A stretch of DNA of 64,000 nt, from positions 1 to 64,000 of the forward strand of contig NZ_JAANNO010000015.1 of NCBI RefSeq assembly GCF_011250645.1, written 5' to 3'. This DNA comes from Motilibacter aurantiacus. Lineage in GTDB: Bacteria > Actinomycetota > Actinomycetes > Motilibacterales > Motilibacteraceae. Shown here one piece after another: positions 35,089 to 44,011 of the stretch. Positions within the stretch are counted from its first letter, which is position 1; each line of letters starts with the position of its first letter. The translations under genes and the position numbers were made by a program. A model generated the notes under the pieces. That model had not been told where the DNA came from, made no database searches, and was given only the letters and a program-made list of their open reading frames with translations.

Positions 35089-36355
35089 GGCAACGGGGAA
35101 CCGCGCGGCCGGCTCGCCCCCCGGGGGCCGTTGGCTGATCGTCGTCGCTGCGGTCCTCGTCCAGCTGGCGCTAGGTGCCGTGTACGCCTGGAGCGTGTTC
35201 AACAAGCCCCTCCAGACGCAGTTCGACTGGAGCAAGACCGAGGCCGTGCTGCCGTTCGAGGTGGCCATCGGCACGATCTTCATCGGCAGCTTCGTCGGCG
35301 GCCGGATCCAGGACCGGCTCGGCCCGCGCCCCGTCGCGCTCGTGGGCGGCATCCTCTACTCCATCGGCATCATGCTGGCGTCGCTGGTCGATTCCGCGGA
35401 CCAGCTGTGGCTGCTGGTGCTGACGTACGGCGTCCTCGGGGGCATCGGCCTCGGTGCCGCGTACATCACCCCCATCGCGATGCTGGGCAAGTGGTTCCCG
35501 GACAAGCGCGGGCTCATCACCGGGATCGCCGTCGGTGGCTTCGGCTTCGGCGCGGTCATCACCGGCCCGCTCGCCAAGTCGATGCTGGACAACACCGACG
35601 ACAAGACCAGCGTCTTCCTGCCCCTCGGCATCGGCTACCTCGTGGCGGTCCTGCTCGGTGCCTCGTTCTTCCGCAACCCGCCGGCCGGGTACACCGTGCC
35701 GGGGTACGAGCAGGCCGCATCAGGGAAGGCGGCGACCGGCGCCCGGGCGTACGACCTCAAGGAGGCGCTGCGGACCCCGCAGTGGTATCTCCTGACCGCG
35801 ATCCTCGCGCTCAACACCGCGTGCGGCATCGCCTTCGTCTCCCAGGCTTCGGACGCGGCCCAGGAGATCGCCGGCGCCAGCGCCGCCACCGCGTCCTTCT
35901 TCGTCGGCATCATGGGGCTGTTCAACGGTGGCGGGCGCATCCTCTGGGCCGCGACCTCGGACAGGATCGGCCGGATGCAGGCCTTCCTCGGGATGCTCGC
36001 GATCCAGGCGGTCTGCTTCCTGCTCATCCCGCACAGCAGCGCCTTCGCGCTGTTCGCCATCCTCGCGGCGCTGATCTACCTCTGCTACGGCGGCGGATTC
36101 GGGACGATGCCCGCGACCGCTGCGGACTTCTACGGCACGCCCAACGCGGGCGCGATCTACGGCGCGATGCTCGTCGCGTGGAGCATCGGCGGCGTCGCGG
36201 GGCCGCTCATCACCTCGGTGCTCTACGACTCGAGCGACAGCTACACCCTGCCGTTCACCGTCATCGGCGTGCTGGCCCTCGTCTCGCTGGCGCTCCCGCT
36301 CCTCACGCGGGCTCCGGGAGCACGGCAGGCGCCGTCCTCGGTCAGCGCACGATGA
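35066..36355 (+). CDS. OFA-family MFS transporter (oxalate/formate antiporter type)
   Basis: 429 residues with 12 membrane segments. OFA features are LALGAVYAWSVFNKPLQTQF (about 33-52), GGRIQDRLGPRP, and YITPIAMLGKWFPDKRGLITGIAVGGFGFGA split over the loop after helix 4. The gene overlaps the NrfD-like gene, so formate uptake or exchange for the dehydrogenase is a sensible role. Other carboxylates are possible. Confidence 0.85.
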   Translation: MTTRGSTEATGNRAAGSPPGGRWLIVVAAVLVQLALGAVYAWSVFNKPLQTQFDWSKTEAVLPFEVAIGTIFIGSFVGGRIQDRLGPRPVALVGGILYSIGIMLASLVDSADQLWLLVLTYGVLGGIGLGAAYITPIAMLGKWFPDKRGLITGIAVGGFGFGAVITGPLAKSMLDNTDDKTSVFLPLGIGYLVAVLLGASFFRNPPAGYTVPGYEQAASGKAATGARAYDLKEALRTPQWYLLTAILALNTACGIAFVSQASDAAQEIAGASAATASFFVGIMGLFNGGGRILWAATSDRIGRMQAFLGMLAIQAVCFLLIPHSSAFALFAILAALIYLCYGGGFGTMPATAADFYGTPNAGAIYGAMLVAWSIGGVAGPLITSVLYDSSDSYTLPFTVIGVLALVSLALPLLTRAPGARQAPSSVSAR

Positions 36356-37346
36356 CGGTGACCCCTTCGAGGGGGGCGACGAGCTCGCCGACGACGGGGT
36401 AGCCGGGGACCTCCCCGGCCACCAGCAGGCCTCCCGAGGTCTGCGCGTCGGCGAGCAGGAGCGCCTCGTCCTCCGGGACGGCCGACAGGTCCGCGTGCGG
36501 CCGCACCCAGTCCAGGTTGCGGCGCGTGCCGCCGGACACGTGACCGGCGGCGAGCGCGTCGCGGGCGCCGTCGAGGTACGGCACCGCCGCCGCGTCGACG
36601 ACCGCGGTGACCCCGCTGGCGCGGGCGAGCTTGTGCAGGTGGCCGAGCAGCCCGAACCCGGTGACGTCGGTCGCGCAGACCGCACCGGCTGCGAGCGCCC
36701 GCTGCGACGCGTCCCGGTTGAGCGTCGTCATCGCGTCGACCGCCTGCGCGAACCGCTCCCCGGTGGCCTTGTGGCGGCTGTTCAGCACCCCGACACCCAG
36801 CGGCTTGGTGAGCGTGAGCGGCACCCCGGGCCGGCCGGCGTCGTTGCGCAGCAGCCGTTGCGGGTCGGCGAGCCCGGTCACCGCCATGCCGTACTTCGGC
36901 TCGGGGTCGTCGACGCTGTGCCCGCCGGCCACATGGCAGCCCGCGGCGGTCGCCACCTCGAGCCCTCCGCGCAGGACCTCGCGGGCGAGGTCGAAGGGGA
37001 GCACGTCGCGCGGCCATCCCAGCAGGTTGACCGCGACGACCGGGCGCCCGCCCATCGCGTAGACGTCCGAGAGGGCGTTGGCCGCCGCGATCCGGCCCCA
37101 GTCGTAGGCGTCGTCCACAACGGGGGTGAAGAAGTCCGCCGTGGCCACGACGGCCGTGCCCTCCGCTATCCGCACGACCGCGGCGTCGTCGCCGGCCTCC
37201 AGGCCGACCAGCAGCTCGTCCTCGGTGCTGGCCGAGCCGGCCACGAGCCCCGCGACCACGTCCTCGAGCTCGCCGGGCGGGATCTTGCAGGCGCAGCCGC
37301 CGCCGTGGGCGAACTGGGTCAACCGGTACGTCTCGAGAGCCGTCAC
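36342..37346 (-). CDS. selD: Selenide, water dikinase
   Basis: 334 residues from GTG. Catalytic Cys18 and Lys21 lie in GGGCACKIP, with Cys20 beside them; the active site is Cys, not Sec. DFFTPVVDD, ANALSDVYAMGG, GGHSVDDPEPKYG and the C-terminal TSGGLL motif complete the family. Makes selenophosphate for Sec-tRNA. Tail-to-tail overlap of 14 nt with the transporter gene. The tRNA-Sec gene lies 87 nt upstream on the other strand. Confidence 0.95.
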   Translation of the reverse strand: MTALETYRLTQFAHGGGCACKIPPGELEDVVAGLVAGSASTEDELLVGLEAGDDAAVVRIAEGTAVVATADFFTPVVDDAYDWGRIAAANALSDVYAMGGRPVVAVNLLGWPRDVLPFDLAREVLRGGLEVATAAGCHVAGGHSVDDPEPKYGMAVTGLADPQRLLRNDAGRPGVPLTLTKPLGVGVLNSRHKATGERFAQAVDAMTTLNRDASQRALAAGAVCATDVTGFGLLGHLHKLARASGVTAVVDAAAVPYLDGARDALAAGHVSGGTRRNLDWVRPHADLSAVPEDEALLLADAQTSGGLLVAGEVPGYPVVGELVAPLEGVTVIVR

Positions 37347-37433
37347 GCGGGCGAGCCTACGTCCGAGGCACCCAGGGCCTGCGGCTGCGCGGGGTAGGGT
37401 TCCCACCTCGGTGACTCCGCCCGGAGACACCGG

Positions 37434-37526
37434 GGAGGCGTTCGGGGTACTGGTGTCCCCCGCGGTCTTCAAAACCGTTGAGCGGCAGTCTCTGTCGCTG
37501 GTGGGTTCGATTCCCATCCGCCTCCG
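37434..37526 (+). tRNA. selC: tRNA-Sec (anticodon TCA)
   Basis: Acceptor strands GGAGGCG (37434) and CGCCTCC (37519-37525), anticodon arm GCGGT-CTTCAAA-ACCGT with TCA at 37469-37471, a long variable arm (about 37480-37500) and T-arm with GGTTCGATTCCC. The long variable arm and extended acceptor/T stack are typical for tRNA-Sec. The eighth acceptor pair is a mismatch, and no CCA is encoded. Confidence 0.9.
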
Positions 37527-37551
37527 CGCTCGGCTGCCGCGCGCTGTGGCG

Positions 37552-37797
37552 TCAGCAGGACTCGACCACCATCCGGTCGACGTGCTGGGCGAAGGCGTAC
37601 GCCGCGTCGATGACGCGGGGGTCGTCCCCGGCGACCTCGACCCGGAGCAGGTGGTCGAAGCCGTCCCCGCGGCGGGTCTCCACGACGGTCGGCAGGCCGT
37701 GGGCGTCGGCGTGCGAATGCAGCTCCTGGATGCACGCGGGGTCGTCGGACCGGACCTCGATCCAGCCGGCGAAGTTGTAGATCAGCTTCGGTTCCAC
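37552..37797 (-). CDS. Small unknown protein beside selC
   Basis: 81 residues from the GTG at 37797, which follows GGAAGGAG; an ATG at 37815 would add six residues. Sequence KLIYNFAGWIEVRSDDPACI has a beta-hairpin look and the rest predicts an alpha/beta fold (EVAGDDPRVIDAAYAFAQHV). The protein has two cysteines, one near the end. I do not recognise the family. Sitting between selC and selA, a selenium role is possible but not shown. Confidence 0.5.
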   Translation of the reverse strand: MEPKLIYNFAGWIEVRSDDPACIQELHSHADAHGLPTVVETRRGDGFDHLLRVEVAGDDPRVIDAAYAFAQHVDRMVVESC

Positions 37798-37952
37798 CCG
37801 CGATGCTCCTTCCACAGGCCCGGCCCGGCCCCGCTGCCGAACGCCGCCTCGACCGGTCAGTGTGCGGTCTGCCGCGGGTCGGCGGGTAGCCCGGGCGGGG
37901 GCATGTCAGATCACGATCGTGTGAAACCGGGTTCCGGTGGCACCCGCACGGC

Positions 37953-38660
37953 TCAGCGGCCGGTGGAGGAGAAGTGCTGGTAGTCCTTGGAGCTCCGCCA
38001 GCTGCCGCCCCAGCCCCAGCCCCTCGCCGTGAAGGCTTCCACGGCTGGCTCCCCTGCGCGCAGCAGTCCGGCGGCGTCCCGGGAGCGGTCGACGTAGGCT
38101 CGCCCGGCCGCGGGCTGCACGACCCTGCCCTTCACGTACGGGTTCTGCACCGGGTTGACGTCGACCGCACGGCCGTAGGAGTGCTCGGACCAGCGGCCGG
38201 TGCCCGCGACCTTGCGGCAGTTGTAGGCGGAGGTGTTGTTGGCGGCCATCGAGCGGGCGTCCGATCCCGCGTAGGCGTCGACCAGGAGCATCCGCGCGAT
38301 GGGGAAGCGCGCGTCGTACAGCGCGCCGAAGGCCGCCGTGACGTCGGCGGCCACCGAGGCGGCGACGACCAGCTCGCCCGTGTGCGCCTTGCCGTCGAAG
38401 CCGACGTAGCGCAGTGTGACCAGCCGTAGGTCGCGCACCTTGACCGGGCAGCCCGCGCGGTGCGAGTGCTTCATGCGGGCGAGCGTGGCGTTGCTGATGC
38501 GGCTCACCGACGAGCTGTAGCCGGGGAGCGTGTCGCCAGCCGCGGCCGGCCGGCCGGGCGGTGGCGCAGCCCGTGCCACCGGCGTCATCAGGGCCAGCAG
38601 CAGGGCCGCGGCGGTGGCGACGGGCCGGGCGGCGCGGAGGGTGTACCGGGCTCGGCTCAC
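37953..38660 (-). CDS. Secreted M15-type D-Ala-D-Ala carboxypeptidase-like protein
   Basis: 235 residues. A signal peptide (AALLLALMTPVARAAP) is followed by a domain with RMLLVDAYAGSDARSMAANN, SEHSYGRAVDVNP (zinc His and Asp of the M15 motif SxHxxGxAxD) and a late WGGSWRSSKDYQHF with the last zinc His. These are the features of the M15C/VanY-like peptidase family that trims peptidoglycan stems. GTG at 38660 chosen for GGGAG upstream; a TTG at 38678 is possible. It interrupts the selenium genes on the opposite strand. Confidence 0.8.
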   Translation of the reverse strand: MSRARYTLRAARPVATAAALLLALMTPVARAAPPPGRPAAAGDTLPGYSSSVSRISNATLARMKHSHRAGCPVKVRDLRLVTLRYVGFDGKAHTGELVVAASVAADVTAAFGALYDARFPIARMLLVDAYAGSDARSMAANNTSAYNCRKVAGTGRWSEHSYGRAVDVNPVQNPYVKGRVVQPAAGRAYVDRSRDAAGLLRAGEPAVEAFTARGWGWGGSWRSSKDYQHFSSTGR

Positions 38661-38709
38661 GCTCCCATGGTGCCGCAACCCCGGGCTGCCGCGCCCGGCC
38701 CCGCCGACC

Positions 38710-38722
38710 TACAGTGCGCCGG
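38710..38722 (+). promoter_or_regulatory. -10 hexamer for a leaderless selA transcript
   Basis: TACAGT (38710-38715) lies 6 nt before the GTG of selA, with no ribosome site between. This spacing is typical for leaderless mRNA. Confidence 0.45.
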
Positions 38723-40041
38723 TGACGGACTCGCGGCGCGCCATCCCGCGCACGGACGCGGTGCTCGCGGACGGGCGGGTGGCGTCCGCCGTGTCCCGGC
38801 TCGGCCGGGAGACGGTGCGGGACGCGGTCCGCCGGGCGCAGGAGCAGGCCCGTCGGGGGGAGATCGCGCCCGGCGACGTGATCGAAACGGCGCTCGCGGG
38901 GCTGCCGCGCACCGCGACGACCCTCCGCCCGGTGCTCAACGCGACCGGGGTCGTCCTGCACACGAACCTGGGCCGCGCGGCGCTCTCCCCGGCGGCCGTC
39001 GACGCGCTGACCGTGGCGGCCGGCGGCACGGACGTCGAGCTCGACCTGGCGACCGGCCGGCGGGCCCGGCGCGGCCGCGGGGCCATCGAGGCCCTGGCCG
39101 CGGCGGTGCCGGACGCCGAGGCCGTGCACGTGGTCAACAACGGCGCCGCCGCGCTCGTGCTCGCCGCGACGGCCCTCGCGGCCGGGCGCGAGATCGTCGT
39201 CAGCCGCGGGGAGCTGGTGGAGATCGGGGACGGCTTCCGGCTGCCGGACCTGCTGGAATCCACCGGGGCACGGCTGCGTGAAGTAGGAACCACGAATCGC
39301 ACCTCGGTGGCGGACTACCGGGCGGCCGTCGGCCCGGACACCGGCATGGTGCTCAAGGTCCATCCCTCGAACTTCGTGGTCACCGGGTTCACGTCCTCGG
39401 TCCCGGTGGGGGAGCTCGCAGGTCTCGGCGTGCCGGTCGTCGTCGACATCGGCTCCGGCCTGTTGGCTCCCGACCCGCTGCTGCCCGACGAGCCGGACGC
39501 GGCCTCCTCGCTGCGCGCCGGCGCCGCGCTCGTGACGGCGAGCGGCGACAAGCTGCTCGGCGGCCCGCAGGCGGGGCTGCTCCTCGGGACGTCCGGCGTC
39601 GTGGAGGGGCTGCGCCGGCATCCCCTCGCACGCGCCCTGCGGGTCGACAAGCTGACGCTCGCCGCGCTCGAGGCGACCCTGCGCGGTCCCGTCACGCCGA
39701 CCTGGCAGGCGCTGCGGCTGCCCGCCGACCAGCTGCGCGTACGCAGTGCGGAGCTCGCGGCGGGGCTCGTCGCGGCCGGGGTGGCGGCGGAGGTCGTCGA
39801 GTCGACCGCCGTGGTCGGCGGCGGGGGCGCCCCGGGCGTGCAGATCGCGTCGTACGCCGTGCGGCTTCCTCCGGCGTACGCCGAGCCGTTGCGCCTCGGC
39901 GAGCCGGCTGTGGCCGGCCGGGTCGAGCGCGGGGCGCTGCTGCTCGACCTGCGGTGCGTCGACCCCGGCCGCGACGGCGACGTGGCCGCTGCCGTCCTCG
40001 CAGTAGCCGGAAGAGCGGGACAGGAATCGCCGTGCATGTGA
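38722..40041 (+). CDS. selA: L-seryl-tRNA(Sec) selenium transferase
   Basis: 439 residues, PLP enzyme of the fold-type I family. VLNATGVVLHTNLGRA (71-86), VNNGAAALVLA, VGTTNRT, HPSNFVVTGF and the PLP lysine K277 in SGDKLLGGPQAG. Converts Ser-tRNA(Sec) to Sec-tRNA(Sec). GTG start with no Shine-Dalgarno. Overlaps selB. Confidence 0.95.
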   Translation: MTDSRRAIPRTDAVLADGRVASAVSRLGRETVRDAVRRAQEQARRGEIAPGDVIETALAGLPRTATTLRPVLNATGVVLHTNLGRAALSPAAVDALTVAAGGTDVELDLATGRRARRGRGAIEALAAAVPDAEAVHVVNNGAAALVLAATALAAGREIVVSRGELVEIGDGFRLPDLLESTGARLREVGTTNRTSVADYRAAVGPDTGMVLKVHPSNFVVTGFTSSVPVGELAGLGVPVVVDIGSGLLAPDPLLPDEPDAASSLRAGAALVTASGDKLLGGPQAGLLLGTSGVVEGLRRHPLARALRVDKLTLAALEATLRGPVTPTWQALRLPADQLRVRSAELAAGLVAAGVAAEVVESTAVVGGGGAPGVQIASYAVRLPPAYAEPLRLGEPAVAGRVERGALLLDLRCVDPGRDGDVAAAVLAVAGRAGQESPCM

Positions 40042-41801
40042 TCGCCACCGCCGGGCACGTGGACCACGGCAAGTCGACGCTCGTCCGCGCGCTCACCGGC
40101 ATGGAGCCGGACCGGTGGGCCGAGGAGCGGCGCCGGGGCATGACCATCGACCTCGGCTACGCCTGGACCGACCTACCGTCGGGGGCGCAGGTCGCGTTCG
40201 TCGACGTCCCCGGGCACGAGCGCTTCGTTCCCAACATGCTCGCCGGTGTGGGCCCGGTCCCCGCAGCGCTGATCGTCGTGGCCGCCGACGAGGGGTGGAT
40301 GCCGCAGTCGGCCGAGCACCTCGCGGCACTGGACGCGCTCGGGGTGCGGCACGGCTTGCTGGTCGTGGCCCGCAGTGACCTGGCCGCCCCGCAGCGCGCC
40401 CGCGAGGAGGCGCTGGCCGAGATCGCCGCGACGACGCTCGGCGAGGTGGAGTCCGTCGCCGTCAGCGCGGTGACCGGCAGCGGGCTGCCCGACCTCGTCG
40501 CCGCCCTCGAACGGCTGGTGCGCGCGCTGCCCCTGGCCGAGCAGAAAGCACCTGTGCGGTTGTGGGTCGACCGGTCCTTCACCATCAAGGGCAGCGGCAC
40601 CGTCGTCACCGGCACCCTGCCCGCGGGGTCGCTGCGGGTGGGGGACGAGCTCGAGCTCGGGCCCGGCGGGAAGCGCGCCCGCGTGCGCGGGCTGCAGTCC
40701 CTCGGCGCGGCCCGCGAGCAGGTGGACGCCGTGGCGCGGGTGGCGCTGAACCTGCGCGGCGTCGAGCGGGACGACGTCGCCCGCGGTGACGTGCTCGTGA
40801 CGCCCGGCGCCTTCCTGGCCGCAGACGTGGTCGACGTGCGCGTGCGCGGGGTCGTTGCGGCCGAGCTCCCTGCCATGCTCGTCCTGCACGTGGGCTCGGC
40901 GGCCGTGCCGGTGCGCGTGCGACCGCTCGGCCGGGACACCGCCCGGCTGGCGGCCACGGCCGCGCTGCCGCTGCGCATCGGGGACCGCGCCCTGCTGCGC
41001 GACCCGGGGCGACGGGCAGTGGCCGGCGGCGTCACCGTCCTCGACGTACGCCCCCCGGCCCTGCGCCGCCGAGGTGCTGCGGCCGCCCGGGCCGCCGAGC
41101 TCGCCTCGCTCGACGGGCGGCCGGACGAGGCCGGCGAGCTGCGGCGGCGCGGGCTGGTGCGCCGGGGCGACCTCGCTGCGATGGGCGTGCCGGTCACCGG
41201 GCGCCCCGTCGCGGGCGACTGGCTGGCCGACCCGGAGACGTGGCGCGGGCTGCGCGCCCTTCTGGCAGAGGAGGTGCGCCGCTACCTCGCCGACCACCCG
41301 CTCGAGCCGGGCGCGCCGGTCGATGTCGTGCGCCAGCGGCTCGACCTTCCCGACCGCGACCTGGTGGAGGAGCTGGCCGCCGGGCAGCTGCCGGCGCGGA
41401 ACGGGCGCCTGTCCCTCCCGGCCGCTGCCCCGTCGCTCCCGCCCGCTGTGGCCCGTGCGGTGGCCGCGGTCGAGGCCGACCTCGCCGTCGCGCCGTTCCG
41501 GGCGCCCGAGGCCGACCGGCTCGCCCAGCTCGGGCTCGGCGCCCGCGAGCTCGCCGCCGCCGTACGCGTCGGTGCCCTGCTCAAGGTCGCCGACGGGGTC
41601 TACCTGCTGCCCGACGCGCCGGCCCGTGCGGCGGCGGCGCTGGAGCGCCTGCCCGCGCCCTTCACGCTCAGCGAGGCACGGCGGCACCTCGACACCACCC
41701 GCCGCGTCGCGGTCCCGTTCCTCGAGCTGCTGGACCGCAGCGGGGTCACTCAGCGGCTGCCGGACGACCGCCGCCGGCTCCGGGAGAGCGGCACGCCCTG
41801 A
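40032..41801 (+). CDS. selB: Selenocysteine-specific elongation factor SelB
   Basis: 589 residues. G1 GHVDHGKS (8-15), G3 DVPGHERFV, EF-Tu-like domains 2-3 and C-terminal winged helices (about 400-589) that bind the bSECIS, with TLSEARRHLDTTRR-like end. GTG at 40032 has AGGA six nt upstream; GTG at 40038 overlapping the selA stop is an alternative. Delivers Sec-tRNA to the fdnG UGA codon. Confidence 0.95.
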   Translation: MHVIATAGHVDHGKSTLVRALTGMEPDRWAEERRRGMTIDLGYAWTDLPSGAQVAFVDVPGHERFVPNMLAGVGPVPAALIVVAADEGWMPQSAEHLAALDALGVRHGLLVVARSDLAAPQRAREEALAEIAATTLGEVESVAVSAVTGSGLPDLVAALERLVRALPLAEQKAPVRLWVDRSFTIKGSGTVVTGTLPAGSLRVGDELELGPGGKRARVRGLQSLGAAREQVDAVARVALNLRGVERDDVARGDVLVTPGAFLAADVVDVRVRGVVAAELPAMLVLHVGSAAVPVRVRPLGRDTARLAATAALPLRIGDRALLRDPGRRAVAGGVTVLDVRPPALRRRGAAAARAAELASLDGRPDEAGELRRRGLVRRGDLAAMGVPVTGRPVAGDWLADPETWRGLRALLAEEVRRYLADHPLEPGAPVDVVRQRLDLPDRDLVEELAAGQLPARNGRLSLPAAAPSLPPAVARAVAAVEADLAVAPFRAPEADRLAQLGLGARELAAAVRVGALLKVADGVYLLPDAPARAAAALERLPAPFTLSEARRHLDTTRRVAVPFLELLDRSGVTQRLPDDRRRLRESGTP

Positions 41802-41809
41802 GCTGCCGC

Positions 41810-42094
41810 TCAGCGGTCGCGCAGCCTGACCCGCACGGTCACGTCGTCGCCGAGCCGTACGTCCTCGGCCGCGCGCACGGCTTTCGGCAGGGCCACGAAG
41901 TGGCTGCCGTCGCCCGTGGGCATCAGCGAGGTGGGCCACGTCGTCGAGCCGACGGTCGCGGTGACGGCGATGAGGCCGCGGCGGGCGCGGTGGGCGAGGT
42001 CGCCGGACCACTCGCGCGGGGCCCGGACGAAGTGCCATCCGCCCGGGCCGGGGAAGAGCTCGACCTCCCCGGTGACGACAAGGTCCTCGCTCAC
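41810..42094 (-). CDS. DUF1905-domain protein
   Basis: 94 residues of the small beta-barrel DUF1905 family: WHFVRAPRE, SLMPTGDGSHFVALPKAVR and VRLGDDVTVRVRL. GTG start after GGAGGAGGG. Function of the family is not known. Convergent with selB. Confidence 0.85.
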   Translation of the reverse strand: MSEDLVVTGEVELFPGPGGWHFVRAPREWSGDLAHRARRGLIAVTATVGSTTWPTSLMPTGDGSHFVALPKAVRAAEDVRLGDDVTVRVRLRDR

Positions 42095-42285
42095 CGACCC
42101 TCCTCCGGCATCCGCATGGCCGGCGCGGATGCTAGCGGCCGGCCGGCTCCCACGGCTGGGCGACGGCCGGGCCCAACCCCTGTCCTCCGGGCACGGATGC
42201 CCCATGCGGCCCGGAAGTGGCGATATGGGGCGACTGTCGAAAGAAGGCACTGACAGCATCGCCCCACCTGTGCTGGAGTCACCTC

Positions 42286-42939
42286 ATGGAGTGGCCGCTG
42301 CTCGCCAGCCTCAACCCCCAGGAGCGGCGCGAGGTGCTGGCCGCCGCGCGCACACGCTCCTTCGCCCGGCGGGAGGTGCTCTTCCACGCCGGCGACCCCG
42401 GCGACACCCTCTTCCTCATCCGGGCAGGCCACGTGGCCGTGCGGGTCACGACGGAGTACGGCGACACCGTCACGCTCGCGGTGGTCGGGCCGGGGGAGAC
42501 CGTGGGGGAGCTGGCCCTGCTCGGGGAGGTCGGGGAGCGCAGCGCGACGGTCATGGCGCTGGAGGCGACCGAGGCGCTGACCCTGACCAGGGACCAGATC
42601 GCCTCCCTGCGTGCCACCCACCCGCGGGTCGAGCGGCTGCTGCTGGACGTGCTCACCGCCCAGGTACGGCGCCTGACGGGGCACCTGGTCGAGGCGTTGT
42701 ACGTCCCGGTGCGCCACCGCGTCGTCCGCCGGCTGCTGGCCCTCGCCGAGCAGTACGGCGACGGGGCGAAGCCGGTGACGCTCACCGTCACCCAGGACGA
42801 CATCGCGGGCCTGGCGGGGGCTGCGCGCCCGACCGTCAACCAGGTGCTGCGCGCGCTGGAGTCCGACGGGGCCGTCTCGCTGAGCCGGGGGCGCATCGAG
42901 ATCGTCGACCGGGCGCGGCTCGCGAAGCACCGCGGCTGA
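42286..42939 (+). CDS. Crp/Fnr-family transcriptional regulator
   Basis: 217 residues. N-terminal cyclic-nucleotide-binding fold (about 10-120) with GDPGDTLFLIRAGHVAV and GETVGELALLGEVGERSATV. The C-terminal winged helix (about 160-215) has VTQDDIAGLAGAARPTVNQV LRALE. No Fnr-type cysteines are present, so cAMP or another small molecule is a better guess. Located next to the selenium genes, so it might sense redox state, but no site was found. Confidence 0.85.
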   Translation: MEWPLLASLNPQERREVLAAARTRSFARREVLFHAGDPGDTLFLIRAGHVAVRVTTEYGDTVTLAVVGPGETVGELALLGEVGERSATVMALEATEALTLTRDQIASLRATHPRVERLLLDVLTAQVRRLTGHLVEALYVPVRHRVVRRLLALAEQYGDGAKPVTLTVTQDDIAGLAGAARPTVNQVLRALESDGAVSLSRGRIEIVDRARLAKHRG

Positions 42940-42971
42940 CGCCGGCGCGAGCAGGAGGGGGCGCGGCCGGG

Positions 42972-43560
42972 TCAGGTGAGCCGGAGCGGGATGTAGGCGT
43001 TCGAGCCGGCGATGCGGACGGTCATGCCGCTCGCCGCCGAGTCGATGCCGAAGCCCTCGCTGGCGTGGATGCTCGCCAGGCTGCTACACCCACCGGTAGT
43101 TGCAGGGGTGGGGGACGAACCCCCACTTCCAGCAGGTCGACCGCGAGACTACGTGCGCGTCCAGGTCGAGACCGTGGCCGTGCAGGAGAAGCTCGTGCCG
43201 CTGTCGGTCGACAAGCGGAACCGGACGGCGGCCGACCTGCTGCCCGAGGCGTCGTAGCAGCGGTCGATCGTGAAGCCCGTGGACGGCGGGCTGAGCGCGA
43301 TGGGCTTGCCCACGACGGCGAAGCTGACGTTCGAGGGAGCGCTCGCCCCCATCGCGAACGTCGCCGCGACCGCGCGGCCGCCGCCGAGCGTCAGGCTGCC
43401 GGAGCGGTTGAGGTGGAACGCCGTCCTCGAGACCGAGCCGTTGAGCCTGCCGTTGACCGCGACGAAGCCCGGATGGCCGGCGGCGAGCGCCGCGGGAGAA
43501 GGAGAGGCCGGTGGTCGTCAGCCCGGCGCTGGCGTCCAACCGCACCCCGTTGCTGATCAT
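42972..43560 (-). pseudogene. Broken secreted or surface-protein gene
   Basis: Reading left from the ATG at 43560, GVRLDASAGLTTTGLSF continues after a 1-nt shift near 43500 into a good frame (PGFVAVNGRLNGSVSRTAF, then FTIDRCYDASGSRS and a second Cys in SFSCTATVSTWTRT), stops at TAG 43149, and resumes in the same frame to 42972 as IHASEGFGIDSAASGMTVRI. Between them about 70 nt (43080-43150) looks inserted and holds a 6-bp hairpin with a TTCGT loop. The two-cysteine beta-rich character suggests an exported protein. Frameshift, stop and insertion mark a dead gene. Confidence 0.5.
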
Positions 43561-43753
43561 GGAGCCGGAGGCGGCGAGCTCGGAGGCTGACCCTGGGCCC
43601 GCGGCTTCCGTCCGGCCGGCGTGTCCGCCCCGCCGGCGTGTCTGTCCAGCTCGAAGTCACGGCCGGGTGGGGGCCGATGCGTTCGTCGCGTCGGAGCCCC
43701 GCGGGCGACCGGTAGGCTGGGACCCGCCGACCCCCATCCACGCAGGAGCGCTC

Positions 43754-44011
43754 GTGGCCCGCGTCGTCGTCGACGTCATGTTGAAGCCGGAGATTCTCGA
43801 CCCGCAGGGCCAGGCCATCGCCGGCGCCCTGCCCCGACTCGGGTTCGAGGGGGTGGCGAGCGTCCGGCAGGGCAAGCGGTTCGAGCTGGAGCTCGACGGG
43901 CCCCTGACGCCCGACGTCCTCGCGAAGGTCGAGGAGGCGGCGAAGACGCTGCTCTCGAACCCCGTGATCGAGGACTACACGGTGCACCTGCCGGAGGGGG
44001 AGCCCGCGTGA
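43754..44011 (+). CDS. purS: Phosphoribosylformylglycinamidine synthase subunit PurS
   Basis: 85 residues: [39 protein letters not shown] and [12 protein letters not shown]. The small bridging subunit of the three-part FGAM synthase. GTG after CAGGAG. Stop overlaps purQ (GTGA). Confidence 0.93.
   Translation: MARVVVDVMLKPEILDPQGQAIAGALPRLGFEGVASVRQGKRFELELDGPLTPDVLAKVEEAAKTLLSNPVIEDYTVHLPEGEPA

Noticed and set aside
43085-43125. tRNA-like T-arm sequence in the insertion
   Set aside because: Only a hairpin with a TTCGT loop is there; no acceptor, D or anticodon arms could be folded around it.
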